In this document: positions 8,095-17,947 of the stretch, in pieces
How positions within the stretch are numbered: position 1 is the stretch's first letter
How the letters are laid out: each line of letters begins with the position of its first letter
Origin: Russula earlei
Lineage: Eukaryota; Basidiomycota; Agaricomycetes; Russulales; Russulaceae
Assembly: GCA_025769875.1 (NCBI GenBank)
Contig: JAGFNK010000740.1
Coordinates: 1-23,237 of the forward strand
Reading direction: 5' to 3'
DNA: 23,237 bases
Translations under genes and position numbers: made by a program
The notes under the pieces: model-generated
Databases searched by the model: none
Seen by the model: only the letters and a program-made list of their open reading frames with translations
What the model was told of the DNA's origin: nothing

Positions 8095-9733
8095 ATGTCT
8101 GCTGGAACCTTATATACAACCTCAGAGGTTGAGAAAAAGCGCGTACGTTCTTCCGTATCGCTTATAGTATGGGGCTCCACGAACCAAGACAACACCCTCA
8201 CCTCGACAGATCAGTGCCATCGCGGCCTTTGCTGGACTTTCTGTCGAGGTCAAGGAAGGCACCGCGGGGATTGTCAAGACCCCAACCCTCGCCAGTAAAG
8301 ATGGATTCTCCCTCTTTGAAGCCAGCGCCATCGGCCGCTACAGTGAGTCATATTGTCTCATCACAACACCAGATGCAATGGCCGCGAAGATCGTTGTCTT
8401 CGACGACACGTTCGGGGGCGTGTCCATCGGACTGTTCTCCCAAGTGCTGTCACTTTGTACATGCTACAGTTAACGACGCCGGGATCATTGGATTTGTGTT
8501 TTTCAACGGACTCTGCTGACCATTTTGATATCAAGTCGCGTCCCTAGCCCCCAGCTCTACCCTCATTGGTCGCGGAGCTACGGAGGCCGCTTTAGTCGAC
8601 CAATGGGTTTCGTTTGTGGACGCTGATATTTCTCGTTATAATACCCTCATCCTTCATCTTGTCAAGGGTACCATCACCCCCTACAACAAGCCCGTGCGTC
8701 ATCACCTCTTTCTTCTTCTGTTCTACTCAGACACTCTTCCAGATCCACACCGTGTTTCAGGACCGCCTGGCCTCCGCTCTTATCACCGTCGAGAAACACC
8801 TTGTTACCCGTACTTACCTCGCGACGGAACGCATCACTCTTGCAGACATTACGCTTGCCTCCGAGCTCCAATCCGCCTTCTCCACCACCGTCGACGCAGC
8901 GCTCCGTGCGAAACTTCCGAACGTCCTCCGCCACTTTGAGACCATAGTGAACCAACCGAATCTTGCCTCTATATTCGGATCCACTGCGTTCGCCGAGAAG
9001 GCGTTGCAGTATACGCCACCCCCGAAGGAGAAGAAGGAGAAGGCGCCTGCTCCCCCTGCACCAAAAGCCGAGAAAAAACCGAAGGAGGAAGCTGTCGACG
9101 ACGATGACGACGACGACAAGCCGACCCAGGAGGCGCCGAAGGAGAAGAACCCCCTTGACCTCCTACCCAAATCGACGTTCAACCTTGAGGATTGGAAACG
9201 CGCGTACTCCAACAAAGAGACGCGCGGAAGCGGTGGGGCGCTCGAGTGGTTCTACCAGAAGTTCGTCTCGTACGCTGTTTTCGATCCTGCGTTGCTGATG
9301 GCATCATGCTACGCAGCTTCGACAAGGAGGGCTTCTCGCTCTGGCGTGTGGACTTCAAGTACAACGAGGAGCTCACGCAGACGTACATGTCTTCGAATCA
9401 GATCGGTGGCTTTTTTCAACCGCCTCGAGGCTTCGCGCAAGTATCTGTTCGGCTCGATTGGCGTGCTCGGCACGCGGAACAACTCGATCATCAGCGGCGC
9501 GCTTATTGCACGTGGGCTGGACATCAAACCCGTCGTCGATGTCGCGCCTGATTGGGAAAGTTACACGTACGAGCGCATTGACCTTACCAATGCGGAGCAG
9601 AAGGCCTTCTTCGAAGCTGCGCTTGCATGGGACCTCGAAATCGGAGACAAGAAGTGGGTAGATGGGAAGAACGTACGTCGCCCTGTCTTTGATATCCTCC
9701 ACTTGAGCTAACGTCTTCTGATAGTTCAAGTAA
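8095..9733 (+). CDS. CAM1/TEF4: Translation elongation factor 1-gamma (eEF1B-gamma), frame broken by one base
   Basis: Structural subunit of the eEF1B nucleotide-exchange complex that recharges eEF1A with GTP; cytosolic. Exons: 8095-8142, 8210-8342, 8536-8693, 8743-9260, 9317-9672, 9725-9733; introns are 67, 193, 49, 56 and 52 nt. Allowing for the lesion, the product is about 406 residues, normal for the family. A GST-like N-terminal fold (MSAGTLYTTSEV, then FSLFEASAIGRYIA) is followed by the GST C-terminal helices (to about 203), a charged Lys/Glu/Pro/Asp linker with seven Asp in a row (204-257), and the conserved C-terminal domain (LEDWKRAYSN, FDKEGFSLWRVDFKYNEEL, YMSSNQIGGFF, LEASRKYLFGS, ending KKWVDGKNFK). 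At 9411-9416 six T occur where the conserved GGFFNRLEAS reading needs five. As written, translation leaves frame near residue 318 and stops at 9549-9551. This may be a sequencing error or a real mutation. The N-terminal fold is about 20 residues shorter than in human EEF1G. Confidence 0.93.
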
Positions 9734-10632
9734 ACGATTGTTGGTCTTGCGTCGTCGTTTGCACTACTTGATGTCACCTGGATTTGGTTGGCCTGAAAAT
9801 GGCGCTTCTCAATCTCTTTCACTTCCTCGTCCACTCGTATCTGTTTGTTTCCACTACTCCCGCATGTGTCGCCAGTCTGTGTCGATGTATCGTTTACGAG
9901 ATATAAAATGAGAGGGTCCTTTTTACTGTTGTAGAGATCGGGATGAAACGATTTTGTTCCTTTTCACCGTCTCCCTGCTAGAACCGTCCGCGACGCGAAG
10001 GCTTTCGTTGTGGGTGCCTACCTTTGCTCTTCGGACGGTTCATGGGCGTGATCGCCATGACTCCAACAGCGGTTTAGCACATAAACGCAGTGATCTCATC
10101 CACAGCCATATGAGATGCCACGACCTCATGTACGTGTAGTGCAGAGCGTGAAGATTGCCGATGGACAGTACGTCAGAGCGAACCACGATTCCCGAACCGG
10201 CGCGCAGGTTTGCATCCAAAGTTTGCTCAGAAGGAACCAGCTCTTTCAAAAGTTCCACGTCTGGCCGCGCTTCCGGACCCTAACTTGCAGGGTCTGCGAG
10301 CTCGAACGGGGATCGCAGATGGACTTGCGCTCTCAAAGTCTCACGCCGGGCCAGCTATCGATGTGCGAGCGAGAACCAAGGTGTGCGCGTACGGCGCGTG
10401 CGCTGTGAATGGGTGGTCTAATCTACATTGTCCTCGAACGAAGCGAGATGCCCTACGATCGAGGCAGAACGTCTACTGACTGAGTTACACATAACGCACC
10501 TGGAGCATTCCGCTTCTGCCCTCGTGTTGTAGTTTCAATCGTTAACGCATAGGCTTTATACTGTGATTATTTCCATTCGACGTCCTCAGCCACATCCACT
10601 ACAACCGCGTGTCCGGCGGAGAGGATCTAGTG
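9734..10632. other. Intergenic, nothing recognised
   Basis: This includes the eEF1B-gamma 3' region. Open frames on both strands around 10040-10480 show no recognisable domain. No tRNA cloverleaf was found. Confidence 0.45.
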
Positions 10633-11653
10633 ATGCCGGCTAACTCGCACTCCCGTGAGGCATTGTCACCAATGTTGAACGCCGAGTGAGTGTGCTACTG
10701 TGAATACTAGTACCCTCTCAACGACTCTCACTTCCTCACTCCCACACAGCGGACCAGCTCCTGAAGATGGCCATTCGACAACCTTTGACGATCCCCGCCC
10801 GCCACTCGGGGTCAAGCTTACAGGATACAGACTGTTGAACATGAGCGTGGTGTTCCTGTTTGGCCTCACCAAGGCCATCCTCACCTATATGGGCCAATCC
10901 GCCGCGCCGACGACGTTGGATTGGATATTGGGGGCATTTCTAGCAGTTTTGTGAGCTGTCTGCCCTCTCTGAATCCACGCGGCGGAGAACTGATCCCAGC
11001 TGCAAGCTTATACTGGATAGGCCTGTACGAGTCTGAATGTACCGAGAGATGGGATTGGTTCTTCCGGGTTGACCTGGCGCACGCAATCGGTTATTGCTTG
11101 AAGCGTTTCGGAGGAGGACGTGAGCACATTTCACTGGGGCACCCTTGCACCCTTGACACTGACTCAAACGGAACCAATGCACAGTCGTTGGTGTACTCTT
11201 CGCCCTCCAAGGGACACTCACTATCACCTCATTGAGCTGCCTTCCCGTATTCATACTCGCCTATTTCATTCCGCGCGTCCCTCTCGATATTTGGCTGGTA
11301 ATCTACGTCTGCTTTATGGCATGCGTGCACTATGCCTGGAGGAGGGTCAGTAAAGGTCATTTCCTAGGTTGAGTTGTTGATGGGCTGAACCCGCAGGCTC
11401 GGCGACTTCGGAGGGGTATGCGAGCAGCGCACCATGTTGTGAACCTCCTCGAACTCTACGGACTCAGTGCCCCTCTTTCGGAACAGCACGGTGAGAAACT
11501 ATATTGCTTTGATCTCTCCCTGCATCAACATCTGAGTTTTCTCGTCTAGAGTGGGCTGGCACGGTGGGCACAACATTTGGGTTCTTCTGTGGGATCGGTC
11601 TCGTCTGGTCGCCACTCGGCGTCGTTTACTTTTCTCGCGCATGGACGCCATAA
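10633..11653 (+). CDS. Five-helix membrane protein of an Agaricomycete family, function unknown
   Basis: Six exons rejoin into an unbroken 241-codon frame: 10633-10685, 10750-10950, 11007-11119, 11185-11345, 11397-11490, 11550-11653. Introns are 64, 56, 65, 51 and 59 nt, with GTGAGY, GTCAGT or GTGAGA donors. The protein has a short polar N-terminus, then five hydrophobic segments: around LLNMSVVFLFGLTKAILTY, LDWILGAFLAVLFLYWIGLY, VLFALQGTLTI to PVFILAYFI, IWLVIYVCFMACVHYAW, and VGTTFGFFCGIGLVW. A basic stretch (ARRLRRGMRAAHHVV) precedes the last helix. From memory of the family, similar proteins with YRLLN, PTTLDW and YW.GLYE motifs are common in mushroom genomes and have no assigned function. 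The C-terminus is uncertain: after the TAA, another frame reads HKALRLYSKQATIL up to a donor-like GTGAGT at 11694, so the gene may once have been longer. Confidence 0.75.
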
Positions 11654-12099
11654 GGCGCTGCGGCTGTACAGCAAACAAGCAACTATACTCTGGTGAGTGA
11701 TGGGGAGCCGTTGGCGGTTGAGAGAAGAGGAAACGGTAGCACATCGCTAATGGTTGCGTCCCCAGTGCGTGAAGATTCAATGATAACCACTTTTAGAAAT
11801 GTGATAGGCGTGGACGGATTGAGCAAGGCGCTGTTCACAACAAAATCAACACTTGAGCTTGTCGGGTTTGCCCGCATTGCATACCACAATGGACCGCTGT
11901 CTATCAATCTCTCCAAGACATCGACCGGCTTCGAGGCAGAAACGGGACGCCACTGGGGAGAATATAGAGCAAGGACGGGTCAAGGGAAAGTACCTGTGTT
12001 CGCGTTGGAATGACTGCCAGGCGCCCATTTCAATGCCGGCATGCCCAGCGCCAGGCTGGAGGCTACTATTGACCCTGTCCTTGTCCTCACTCTCGTACC
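11654..12099. other. Intergenic between two membrane-protein loci
   Basis: The first 40 bp may be remnant coding sequence of the upstream gene (see that entry). The remainder shows no recognisable gene; open frames on both strands lack domains. Confidence 0.4.
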
Positions 12100-13466
12100 A
12101 TGATTGTCGTTCTTTCCATTCTCGCAACAACCCGCGCATCCCCTATTGTCCAATCTTCACCTCACCTCTCCTTCGGCCAGTTGCAACCCTGAACCCACTC
12201 TTGTGATGGTCCAGATGGACGCAGGTCGCTCTGGGACATTGTACGGAATTGTGCCGTCACGATATTGATGTGTACTTGGGTTTCTGTGCACCCTAATATC
12301 CCAAGTCTAAATGGCCAAGGGTCACTGTGCGACGCGTGGGACTCATGCTTGTTGCCCTTTTTGTGCCAGAAATGACGATTGCATGGGCGTTGAAACAACG
12401 ATCTGCTGCTGTTGAGCTGGCAAAGGTGACTCTTGGCCAATTGTCGGTGCTGACTATTAGGCACAGGAGAGGGATGGACGATCAATTCGCGATTATGGGA
12501 GGATTAATGGAGTACGAAGGAAACCGGCCCATCCAAACACTGTTGCTTGAACACCTAGAGTCCTATTCTTTGACAGGCAACGGCGATTTTCCCCGGATCG
12601 CGAAAGAGGAGATCGAGGACAAGAGCAAGGGGGACTTCATCTCCCAAATCCCTCGTCGTCCTGCAGACGGGATGGTTCGTGACGCAGTGCATCGCGCGAG
12701 GAGCCCAAGGTCCACCGATCACCGAATTGGAGCTCGTCACGGTTGCCTTTGCGAGTCTCAACTTCGTGATGTGCCTCCTGTGGTGGGACAAGCCGCTGAA
12801 CGTGCGACGTGGAGTGCGCGTATACAGGAAGCGAAGCACCGAGGGCGGCCCGTGGGCGACGGCGATGCCGAATCCACAGGCTCGGTCGGATTTTGGGGCG
12901 CACTTCGAGAAGCACCTTCTTGAGCTGCCGGCTGCGATCGTCCGTGGACCGGGGATTTTCTGGGCAAATAGACCATCTGGACGCGCCGTGGTTAGTCCGC
13001 GTCCTCATGCGGCCCAATTTTCAAGCCTGCTTTTATTTCCGGTGAATATGAAGAACGTGAGGACTCACTCGAAGTGGGTCGACACGTTTTATCCTGGGAT
13101 GTGGGCCACCGGCAGGGCGGCGTTCGTCGAAACCGTCGTTGCGATGGCCTTCGGCGGCATTCACTGTATCGGTTGGTCGTTCACTAGTTCACTTTTCCCT
13201 CAAGCGCTGAGCGAGTCCTCTGGCGTGTCTATTCGGTATCCGTATTTGCAGTCCTACTTGTGTTCACGCCGGGTGAATGGACGACTCTATTCTGTCGATT
13301 CAATTTTTGGGTTAGCAGTATGCTTTCCATCACTATGCCATTCGTTTATCTGCTCGGCCGATTGGTGGGGCTCGTACTCCCTTTCTTATGTCGTAGATCG
13401 CTGACTCCTGCAGCGTACCACGTTGTACGCTGGGCTTCATTCATCCGACATATACATATACAATGA
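12100..13466 (+). pseudogene. Decayed gene of a multi-pass membrane protein family common in Agaricomycetes
   Basis: Family motifs appear in the right order but in all three frames. ATG 12100 opens a signal peptide (MIVVLSILATTRASP). Then come CDGPDGRRSLWDIV and CTWVSVHPNIP, RRVGLMLVALFVPEM, FAIMGGLMEYEG, DFPRIAKEEIEDKSKGD, VTQCIARGAQGPPITELEL, LLWWDKPLNV, LPAAIVRG, LDAPWLVRVLMRP, WVDTFYPGMW, FGGIHCIGWSF, LWRVYSVSV and the C-terminal end AAYHVVRWASFIRHIHIQ (TGA 13464). Lesions: in-frame TGA at 12190; frame change within about 12301-12326; loss around 12445-12495; single-base gains near 12645, 12950, 13015 and 13070; an 8-bp duplication at 13179-13194. The family, known to me as unnamed hypothetical proteins, has no established function. 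Insertions, deletions and a stop occur together, while the F-box gene nearby is intact, so this is a real pseudogene rather than poor sequence. Confidence 0.85.
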
Positions 13467-13730
13467 TCCGCCCACTTATGAACTGTTTCTGTTGTCATAC
13501 CAGTAACACTCTCACTTATCACTCTAATCACAGGCTTCACAGCTGTAGATTTATCGCTGCTACACTGCCATGTCGGCCCGTTCATTACTACTACAGTTTT
13601 ATTACCCAAAGACTGAGACCCATCGCTACATATAGTGCCGCAGATGCGTTTATCCCGAAATCGAAATGTGCCGGGCGATGATACTATGATCCCTCGTGGA
13701 GGGCGTGAGCGACCGGCGGTGGCCCTTGCA

Positions 13731-13750
13731 GTGATCGATTGATCGATCAC
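13731..13750. repeat. Palindrome, 9-bp arms
   Basis: GTGATCGAT and ATCGATCAC pair perfectly around a TG spacer. It lies about 140 bp before the candidate TATA box of the F-box gene, where a dimeric regulator could bind; that role is speculation. Confidence 0.75.
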
Positions 13751-13886
13751 CTCTCTTTGAAAGACCGCAACTCTGGGAAGCAGTTACGATTCGCGTACGA
13801 TACCGCGTTCTTGCTCTCTCTGCTCGGTCTAGACTGTTCTCGCGTTTCATGAATCGGACGTTGCAGCCGCACGCTGCGCCATCTCA

Positions 13887-13893
13887 TATATAG
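13887..13893 (+). promoter_or_regulatory. Candidate TATA box of the F-box gene
   Basis: TATATAG followed by a pyrimidine-rich stretch. It is about 350 bp before the predicted start codon, so it fits only if the leader is long or spliced. Confidence 0.35.
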
Positions 13894-14239
13894 GCCACTT
13901 GCGAGAGCTCTCAGGCTCTCCAGGAGCACCAGATATCTTGTCTCATAGTCTCATTTTCATTCTCATTCTATTCACCCACAAGGGCGTCAGTCCCTCTACT
14001 CAACCCATTCTCACCCTATTCGAATCCAGCGTCTCGCAACGTGGCGGTGACCCCACTGCTAGCGGGTGATTCCACGACGACCACCTTACCCACCAGCCTG
14101 AGACACTACATCAACTTTCGCCTGTACGTCGAGCGAGCTTCATCGTTTCATCCTTCCAGGTAACCAAAACTCACACAGCCGTCTTCGAACTCCCCGTTTT
14201 GACGTCCCCTCAGTGTTCATTAGCTTCGTCTGGTCATTA

Positions 14240-15797
14240 ATGCCTTGTGGCTCCCCCTCGTCGACTACGATCGGTGGTTCCTCCGATCTTGAAGCCACGT
14301 GGAAAGAGCAAGATCGTGCATGTTGCCCGGGTATGTCTTCAGCACAGTGTCCATGATGACCACTGACCGATCGATTTAGATTCGGTGACGATCAACACAC
14401 TCCCCGATGATGTCCTGCTGGACATATTCTATTTCTTTGTGAAGGACCGGAGCATGACGGCAAACGGATGGCAAACGCTGACCCATGTGTGTCAAAGATG
14501 GCGAGATGTCGTGTTTGCATCGCCACGTCGGCTGAACCTGAGACTTGTTTACAAAGGAAAAAGGCCGATCTCTGAGATGCCATACGTCTCGTCAGCCTTG
14601 CCGGTGGTGATAAGTCTCGCCATATATGATCCACCATATCCGAATCCGAATCCGTCCCTCGACCCCTTCTGGTCAAACACAGCTGCATCGCTCCAGTCGG
14701 AGTACTGCCATCGCATATGTGAAATCGACTTGTCCGACGTTCCCGGTTCACAAATGGAAATATTGGCAGCGGCGATGCAGAAACCATTCCCGCAGCTGAC
14801 ACATCTGCGCATCTGTGCTGGATATAGTAAAAGGATGTCCCTTTCGGATTTGTTCTTAGGCGGATCAGCCCCACTTCTGCGACACGTCGAGTTGCGAAAG
14901 TGTTCGTTTCCGGGAATCCCGAAGCTGCTTTTATCTGCCAATCGCCTAGTCACTCTTTGCGTTCAGAACATTCCCTATTCCGGTTACATTTCGTCGCAGA
15001 CTTTGATCCCCGTCTTGTCGGTCATGGACAGCCTCGAATCCCTTCGCCTTGGATTCGATCACTTCTTTCACCATCGCCCCGATCCGGGAGGTCGACCTTC
15101 ACCCACACGTTCGGTCCTCCCCGCTCTCACCGAACTTGGGTTCAAAGGCTTTCACAAGTACTCGGAGGAGTTACTGGCCCAAATCGAGGTTCCCCTTCTC
15201 AACAGACTCGTGATGGAATTCTTCATGGAACCCAACTTTGTCGTCCCACAACTTCACCAGTTGATCAATCACACAGAATCGTTCAGGACATGCGACCGAG
15301 CAGCTGTGTCCGTTCACTTTACTACAATCCAATTTGCAGTTCTCAGAGAAACGAACGAGTCTCCGGAGCTCTCCTTGACAATCATGTGCAGCGAGTCCCC
15401 GGGTCAACAGTTTTCGTCGCTCGCCCAGCTCTGCAGCCCGTCCTTGCTCCTCCCGTCGACTTTAATACAGCTCCATATCCGGGATCCTGATCTTTCAAAT
15501 CAGCGAGTATACTGGGATCATGAAGCCACTCAATGCCTGGAATTCCTGGACCTGTTCATTACTGTGAAGGATCTGTACCTAACCGAACCCGTTGGGCGAC
15601 ATGTCTGCCGCGTGCTGGAAGGGCTCGCGGAAGAAAGAGCAACAGAAGCGTTACCCACGCTACAGAACATTTTCTTGCGCCATTTCCGGTCATTGGAATC
15701 TGCTCCGAATTCCATCAAGCGATTCATCGCTGCGCGACAACTCTCTGGTCGCCCTGTGGATGTCTACCCTTGGGGACCGGTGGGCCAGGATCGATGA
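14240..15797 (+). CDS. F-box protein with leucine-rich C-terminal region
   Basis: Probable substrate-recognition subunit of an SCF ubiquitin ligase: the F-box binds Skp1 and the rest selects the target, which is unknown. Exon 1 is 14240-14330, the 49-nt intron (GTATGT...TTTAG) is 14331-14379, and exon 2 is 14380-15797, giving 502 residues. The F-box starts about residue 33 (VTINTLPDDVLLDIFYFFV) and continues with WQTLTHVCQRWRDVVFASPR, the classic LP.(D/E)(L/V)L..IF...W...W form. The following 400 residues contain irregular leucine-rich segments (FPQLTHLRICAG, LLRHVELRKCSF, MDSLESLRLGFDHF, LPALTELGFKGF), as in many Agaricomycete F-box genes. Exon 2 is open without any lesion. The ATG at 14240 is the nearest that splices in frame; an upstream start cannot be excluded. 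Such genes are very numerous and fast-evolving in mushrooms, so an exact orthologue is not expected. Confidence 0.88.
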
Positions 15798-16354
15798 GTT
15801 TGTTAGGCTTTCCATCCATCTGGTATCATCTTCCTTTCCTATGATTGTCTCCAAAGGACGTCAGTCACGGTACCATTATTCAGTTCTCCTATCTTTCTAA
15901 CCTCGTACGATACCTGGAACCCACCACAGACACAACTCCCGTTGTACGGAATACACGTGTAGATCTGTGCTCACGTCGCTTGTTAAGACCTCATCATTCT
16001 CCGCCCCCCAACGATCAATCAGCCCCGACTCCGATCGACGAACTACCGACTAAATGTCACCACAATCACACGATATCGTCAACAACCGTCGGCCATGTGT
16101 CGCTCAATGTGGCGACGTCAACTTGGTTTGGGAACCCCTGATAGGTTCTTGTCGAGTGCCTACAATGCGCGATAAAACGCTCCCACATTTTGATCGCAAT
16201 CGATGCTCGACTCCCAACATGTTGCCGCATCTTTGAACACGGCGCAGAGAGCAATGCCCTTGTTCTGATCTCGTCACCCCTCCTATGCGAATGGACGGCT
16301 CGCAATGGCTACTTCTACCACTCATTGCACGTGCATCAGTAAACTGGCAAATTA
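15798..16354. other. Intergenic, nothing recognised
   Basis: Downstream of the F-box gene. Short open frames on both strands around 16050-16370 show no domain. No RNA gene was recognised. Confidence 0.45.
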
Positions 16355-16912
16355 GATTCCAGGTTTCCACTGGTTTCCATTGGTTTCCAGGTTTCTGGGA
16401 ACTTGAAACCCAGAAACTCAGAAACCTATACTACTCAACTCAGATCTACCATTATTCACACACAAGCATTACTGGCAACCATTACAAGTCCTTCTCAGCC
16501 ATGTAGATCATGTGAGCAAGAGGTGCTGGAAGGCCATCCTGGAGCATGGCAATGATGATGATGCTGTAGATCAGTCAATGCTATCTGCCTGTTGTGAAGA
16601 CTTGTACATTCCACAAAGCCCTTAGAATAGTGTTTTATTAGGGCTCACATTTGATTACTTGCCTTTCCACATAGATTCTATGCCTTCATGTCTAATTCCT
16701 ATCTTGCAGCACCATTAGAAATTGTATATTATAGGACCTAGATCTGAAGTTACATAGGTTCCAGTAGGTTTCCTAGGTTTCCATCCCAGATTGTCTGGCC
16801 AGGTTTCCAAGGAAATGGACCTGGGTTTCCAAGTGTCTAACTCTCCAGGTTTTAGCTGGTTTTTGGTGGTTTTTGGTGGTTTCTCAACTTGAGAAACCTC
16901 TGGAAACTGAGA
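16355..16912. repeat. GGTTTCC-rich repeat element, possibly a non-autonomous transposon
   Basis: The left end (16358-16425) contains GGTTTCC many times and then its complement (GAAACCCAGAAACTCAGAAACC-like). The right end (16755-16910) again has repeated GGTTTCC words and ends GAGAAACCTCTGGAAACTGAG. The reverse complement of the right end resembles the left (GTTTCCAG..GTTTCT...AAG). The middle is plain A/T-rich sequence. The flanks carry similar words, GGCAAATTA (left, 16346-16354) and GGCACAATTA (right, 16913-16922), a possible imperfect target duplication. No transposase is present. Confidence 0.45.
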
Positions 16913-17377
16913 GGCACAATTACTGATGTGGCACTGATCCAATCATAAAGGTCCCACAGGACCACAACTCCCCAAACATTGTTGACTACTCTTCCTATGG
17001 TGGTCCCAAGCGGATGTGTGACACCAGCGCCCACTTCTCATGTTGACTTGACCTGGCCATTTGAACAAGGCTGATCCCTGGGTCTGCTGGATTGCCCCAA
17101 TGCATACAAGAACATAATGGGGTGAATCCCATCGAACCCCAATGCAACATCTTTTGTTCTTGCCAGGCTTGAATCAACATATGTGCTCTCTTCTGATCAG
17201 TGTTGTGCAGACAGGGTGACCTTTGCAAAGGTTGCCACTTCCAGGTTTCATGCAGGATACAGGCAAGCTAAGTTACACTTACCCACCTCGGGTGTGCCGG
17301 TGTCAGACTGGGAGGTGTTCATGTTTCCTCAGACCCTTCTTGGCAAACAACATCTAGATGAGGACGATACCCTCAAT
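16913..17377. other. Unassigned sequence before the gypsy LTR
   Basis: No gene recognised. A minus-strand segment near 17060-17185 reads protein-like (LGFDGIHPIMFLYALGQSS) but is short and bounded by stops; it might be a transposase remnant. No family can be named. Confidence 0.35.
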
Positions 17378-17561
17378 TGTCACAAGAACCGGCTCTTCGG
17401 ACCGGACCGGCAACCGGACAAGCCTACCCGGACAGACCTCACGATTCCTGCGCGTTCCATGACTCACTCAGCCTCGCATGTACCAGCACCTTCCAGCGTG
17501 TCCTAGTCTCGATTGCCTCACCGTTACCTTGTGTCTACTATTTGATATAGGATACATTGTC

Positions 17562-17569
17562 TATATAAA
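17562..17569 (+). promoter_or_regulatory. TATA box of the gypsy LTR
   Basis: TATATAAA lies 385 bp before the gag ATG and just before a strong hairpin. It probably marks the U3/R part of the LTR. Confidence 0.6.
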
Positions 17570-17580
17570 CCTGTCTGTAG

Positions 17581-17609
17581 AAGAGAACAAGCTCTAAGCT
17601 TGTTCTCTT
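17581..17609 (+). repeat. Perfect 13-bp hairpin after the LTR TATA box
   Basis: Arms AAGAGAACAAGCT (17581-17593) and AGCTTGTTCTCTT (17597-17609) are exact complements around a 3-nt loop, CTA. It begins 12 bp after the TATA box, so it would lie around the transcription start or at the 5' end of the RNA. Confidence 0.9.
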
Positions 17610-17947
17610 GTGAATATCACTGGATTCTAGCTTCGGGACTGTAGGCTTGCAGGGAATCAAGCAATCGACTAGAAACTCTTTCCACTCTTCAGGTCTTCAA
17701 ATGCGAAGACATATTCCTTGCACTTCCCCTCCGCGGTACACACTAGCATTCGCTGTGCTGTCACTGAGATCCCCGAATCTCGCAAGAACCTATCATCTCG
17801 CTCGACTCAGTGCGCACGTCTCGCGCATGAAACGATTTGTCAGCAACACCGCCCCCAGTCGGTGACATTAGAACAAGCTTTCCCTCGAACTCTCGACCCC
17901 GAATGCGTACACACGCATCCACCCCCGAATACAACAATTTTTGAAAG

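Larger units (their letters stand above)
13467..14239. other. Intergenic region and probable 5' leader of the F-box gene
   Basis: No gene recognised. It contains a near-perfect palindrome at 13731-13750 (GTGATCGAT-TG-ATCGATCAC) and a TATA-like TATATAG at 13887-13893. If that TATA box is used, the F-box transcript has a leader of roughly 300 nt, which may contain an intron. Confidence 0.45.

Noticed and set aside
9192..9551. Second open frame across eEF1B-gamma exon 5
   Set aside because: It is the correct eEF1B-gamma frame up to the extra T at 9411-9416, then out-of-frame sequence; not a separate gene.
10040..10479. Overlapping open frames on both strands between eEF1B-gamma and the membrane protein
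   Set aside because: No recognisable domain or splice structure; GC-rich sequence gives chance open frames.
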